From Spirochaetaceae bacterium (GTDB lineage: Bacteria; Spirochaetota; Spirochaetia; DSM-27196; PXBQ01), in contig REEC01000163.1 in the NCBI GenBank assembly GCA_007695285.1, forward strand, positions 1 to 45,893: a stretch of DNA of 45,893 nt, in the 5' to 3' direction. The notes under the pieces were generated by a model. The model ran no database searches and was not told the origin of the DNA. It worked only from the letters and a program-made list of their open reading frames with translations. Both the position numbers and the translations under genes were made by a program. This document shows positions 44,920-45,893 of this stretch, in pieces; within the stretch, counting starts at the first letter, position 1, and each line of letters begins with the position of its first letter.

Positions 44920-45474
44920 CTATATTTTTTCTACCTGCAGAAAATCTACTTCCACCGGCGTCGCGCGCCCGAAAATACCGACCATTACGCGGAGTTTTCC
45001 TTTCTCGAGGTTCACCTCTTCGACGGTTCCCGTGAACGAGTCAAACGGCCCGTCGATAATCCGAACCGACTCGCCCTGAGCGTAACTCTGCTTCGGTTTG
45101 TACGCCTTTTCGCCCTTGATCTCGCCGGACTTATGGAGGATCTCGCGCGCCTCATCCTGCGAAATCGGCTGCGGTTTCATCGCTCCCGAGTACCCCACGA
45201 AGCCGGTGACGCCGTTAATCTTCCGGATCTGGCCACAAACCTGCTTCCACCCGATATCCGGAAGATCCATCTCGAGCAGGATGTAACCCGGCAGAAACTT
45301 CTTGTTCGTGATGCGCTTCTTCCCTTCCTTGACCTCAACGACCTGCTCGGAGGGAACCTTCACGTCGAACAAAACTTTCGCCACCTCGGGATCCTGCATC
45401 AGTATGCGTATCGATTTCTCAATCTTCGCTTCGTACCCGGAATATGTGTGGAGAACGTACCAACCCTTCGCCAT
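44920..45474 (-). CDS. nusG: transcription elongation factor NusG
   Basis: A 184-residue factor that binds RNA polymerase and couples it with Rho or with ribosome-bound S10. The N-terminal NGN domain has [29 protein letters not shown] and [10 protein letters not shown]. The C-terminal KOW domain has [20 protein letters not shown] and [19 protein letters not shown]. The ATG at 45474 follows GAAGG. Normal secE-nusG-rplK order. Confidence 0.97.
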   Translation of the reverse strand: MAKGWYVLHTYSGYEAKIEKSIRILMQDPEVAKVLFDVKVPSEQVVEVKEGKKRITNKKFLPGYILLEMDLPDIGWKQVCGQIRKINGVTGFVGYSGAMKPQPISQDEAREILHKSGEIKGEKAYKPKQSYAQGESVRIIDGPFDSFTGTVEEVNLEKGKLRVMVGIFGRATPVEVDFLQVEKI

Positions 45475-45509
45475 TAACGACCTTCGTTTTTCAATTAAGC
45501 CGATGTCCG

Positions 45510-45689
45510 CTAAAAGATCACATCTATCGCCGCGAGCAGGATGAAATCAAGCATCCCGAGGACGGCGGCAAAAATCATCACGGAAATCAACACTACCTTG
45601 GTAGACGACGTGACCTCGTCGCGGCTTGGCCACACAACGCGCTTCAGCTCCGCGTAACTTTCCCGGAAAAACTGAACTATTTTTTTCAA
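45510..45689 (-). CDS. secE: preprotein translocase subunit SecE
   Basis: A 59-residue membrane protein read from the minus strand. The amphipathic N-terminal helix KKIVQFFRESYAELKRVVWP, with the family motif E-L-K-R-V-V-W-P-S-R, is followed by one transmembrane segment (about 31-54). It begins with TTG at 45689, preceded by AAGGAG six bases upstream. It clamps SecY, encoded in the spc cluster. It lies 59 bases after tRNA-Trp and 35 before nusG. The short single-helix form is the usual one outside enteric bacteria. Confidence 0.93.
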   Translation of the reverse strand: MKKIVQFFRESYAELKRVVWPSRDEVTSSTKVVLISVMIFAAVLGMLDFILLAAIDVIF

Positions 45690-45748
45690 GTCACGCTCCT
45701 TAACTCAGACTCGGACAGACTCGACCGCGGTTTCGATACGGAAAAAGA

Positions 45749-45822
45749 CAGGCCAGGTAGGATTCGAACCTACAACATTCGGTTTTGGAGACCGACGCTC
45801 TAGCCATTGGAGCTACTGGCCT
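45749..45822 (-). tRNA. tRNA-Trp (CCA anticodon)
   Basis: A complete 74-base cloverleaf without an encoded CCA end. The acceptor AGGCCAG pairs with CTGGCCT. The D-stem is GCTC/GAGC, the anticodon arm TCGGT-CTCCAAA-ACCGA has anticodon CCA, the variable loop has 5 bases, and the T-arm GTAGG-TTCGAAT-CCTAC is intact, with G as discriminator. It sits ahead of secE, as in many bacterial secE-nusG clusters, and may be processed from the same transcript. Confidence 0.96.
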
Positions 45823-45846
45823 ATGTTCGCGTTCATCCCGCCGCGG

Positions 45847-45893
45847 CTACACGGCTTCTCTTGCCTTTGCGGCTTCTCTTGCCTTTGCGGCTT
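45847..45893 (-). CDS. 3' end of an upstream gene, possibly rpmG (L33) with an Ala-rich tail
   Basis: Only the last 14 codons fall in the window. One reading frame gives A-A-K-A-R-E twice and then A-V before a TAG stop at 45847, 25 bases before the tRNA. The neighbourhood suggests rpmG, which precedes secE in related genomes, but no L33 motif is visible. A different frame, ending at 45834 and Ser/Arg/Lys-rich, cannot be excluded. Confidence 0.3.
   Translation of the reverse strand, partial: AAKAREAAKAREAV
45852..45893. repeat. 18-bp tandem repeat at the right edge
   Basis: CGGCTTCTCTTGCCTTTG occurs at 45852-45869 and 45870-45887 without change, and a third copy starts at 45888 and is cut by the window end. 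The unit is six codons long in any frame. Confidence 0.9.

Overview
This window is a chromosomal segment of a bacterium that is most likely a free-living member of the Spirochaetota. It is moderately GC-rich by eye and almost every gene lies on the minus strand. The lineage call rests on three things. RpoB carries Asn at the position equivalent to E. coli Ser531, the residue linked to natural rifampicin resistance in spirochaetes such as Borrelia. The ribosomal clusters lack rpsD, infA, adk, map and fusA. A cytoplasmic PAS histidine kinase and a sigma-54 activator sit together in the style of Borrelia Hk2/Rrp2. No database search was possible.

Left part (1-6731). A tightly coupled minus-strand operon runs murG, cvpA, holB, histidine kinase, NtrC-type regulator, rpiB, with ATGA overlaps at several junctions and a probable terminator after rpiB. 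It mixes cell-wall lipid II synthesis, clamp loading, sigma-54 control and sugar-phosphate isomerisation. A secreted protein of unknown function (5952-6731) runs divergently from murG.

Middle left (6735-18626). A second minus-strand operon, degP-like protease, uvrB, SH3-domain lipoprotein and DUF445 membrane protein, has a recognisable promoter whose -35 box lies inside a 13-base palindrome. Upstream are the comM/yifB AAA+ protein and rnhA. A small plus-strand pair (14235-15336) encodes a solitary half-size HsdS-like target-recognition domain and a two-helix membrane protein with a possible PH-like domain. Next comes a 1088-residue membrane protein with a Cache-like outer domain, a long acidic linker built from an 18-bp tandem array, and a GAF-like C-terminus.

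Right part (18834-45893). In transcription order: a gene cut by the window edge, tRNA-Trp, secE, nusG, rplKAJL, rpoBC, rpsL, rpsG, tuf, then the S10, spc and alpha clusters from rpsJ to rplQ, closed by an intrinsic terminator. Internal control points are visible. There is a 13-bp hairpin between rplL and rpoB, promoter candidates ahead of rpsL and of tuf (the latter TTGACA, 17 bp, TAGAAT), and a GAAA-capped hairpin with a U-tract between tuf and rpsJ. That hairpin probably lets EF-Tu be made in excess over ribosomal proteins from one promoter.

Most of the window is conserved housekeeping DNA. The less ordinary parts are the orphan HsdS-like/membrane pair, the Cache/acidic-repeat/GAF-like protein, the palindromes at two promoter regions and the acidic extensions on S17 and L17.
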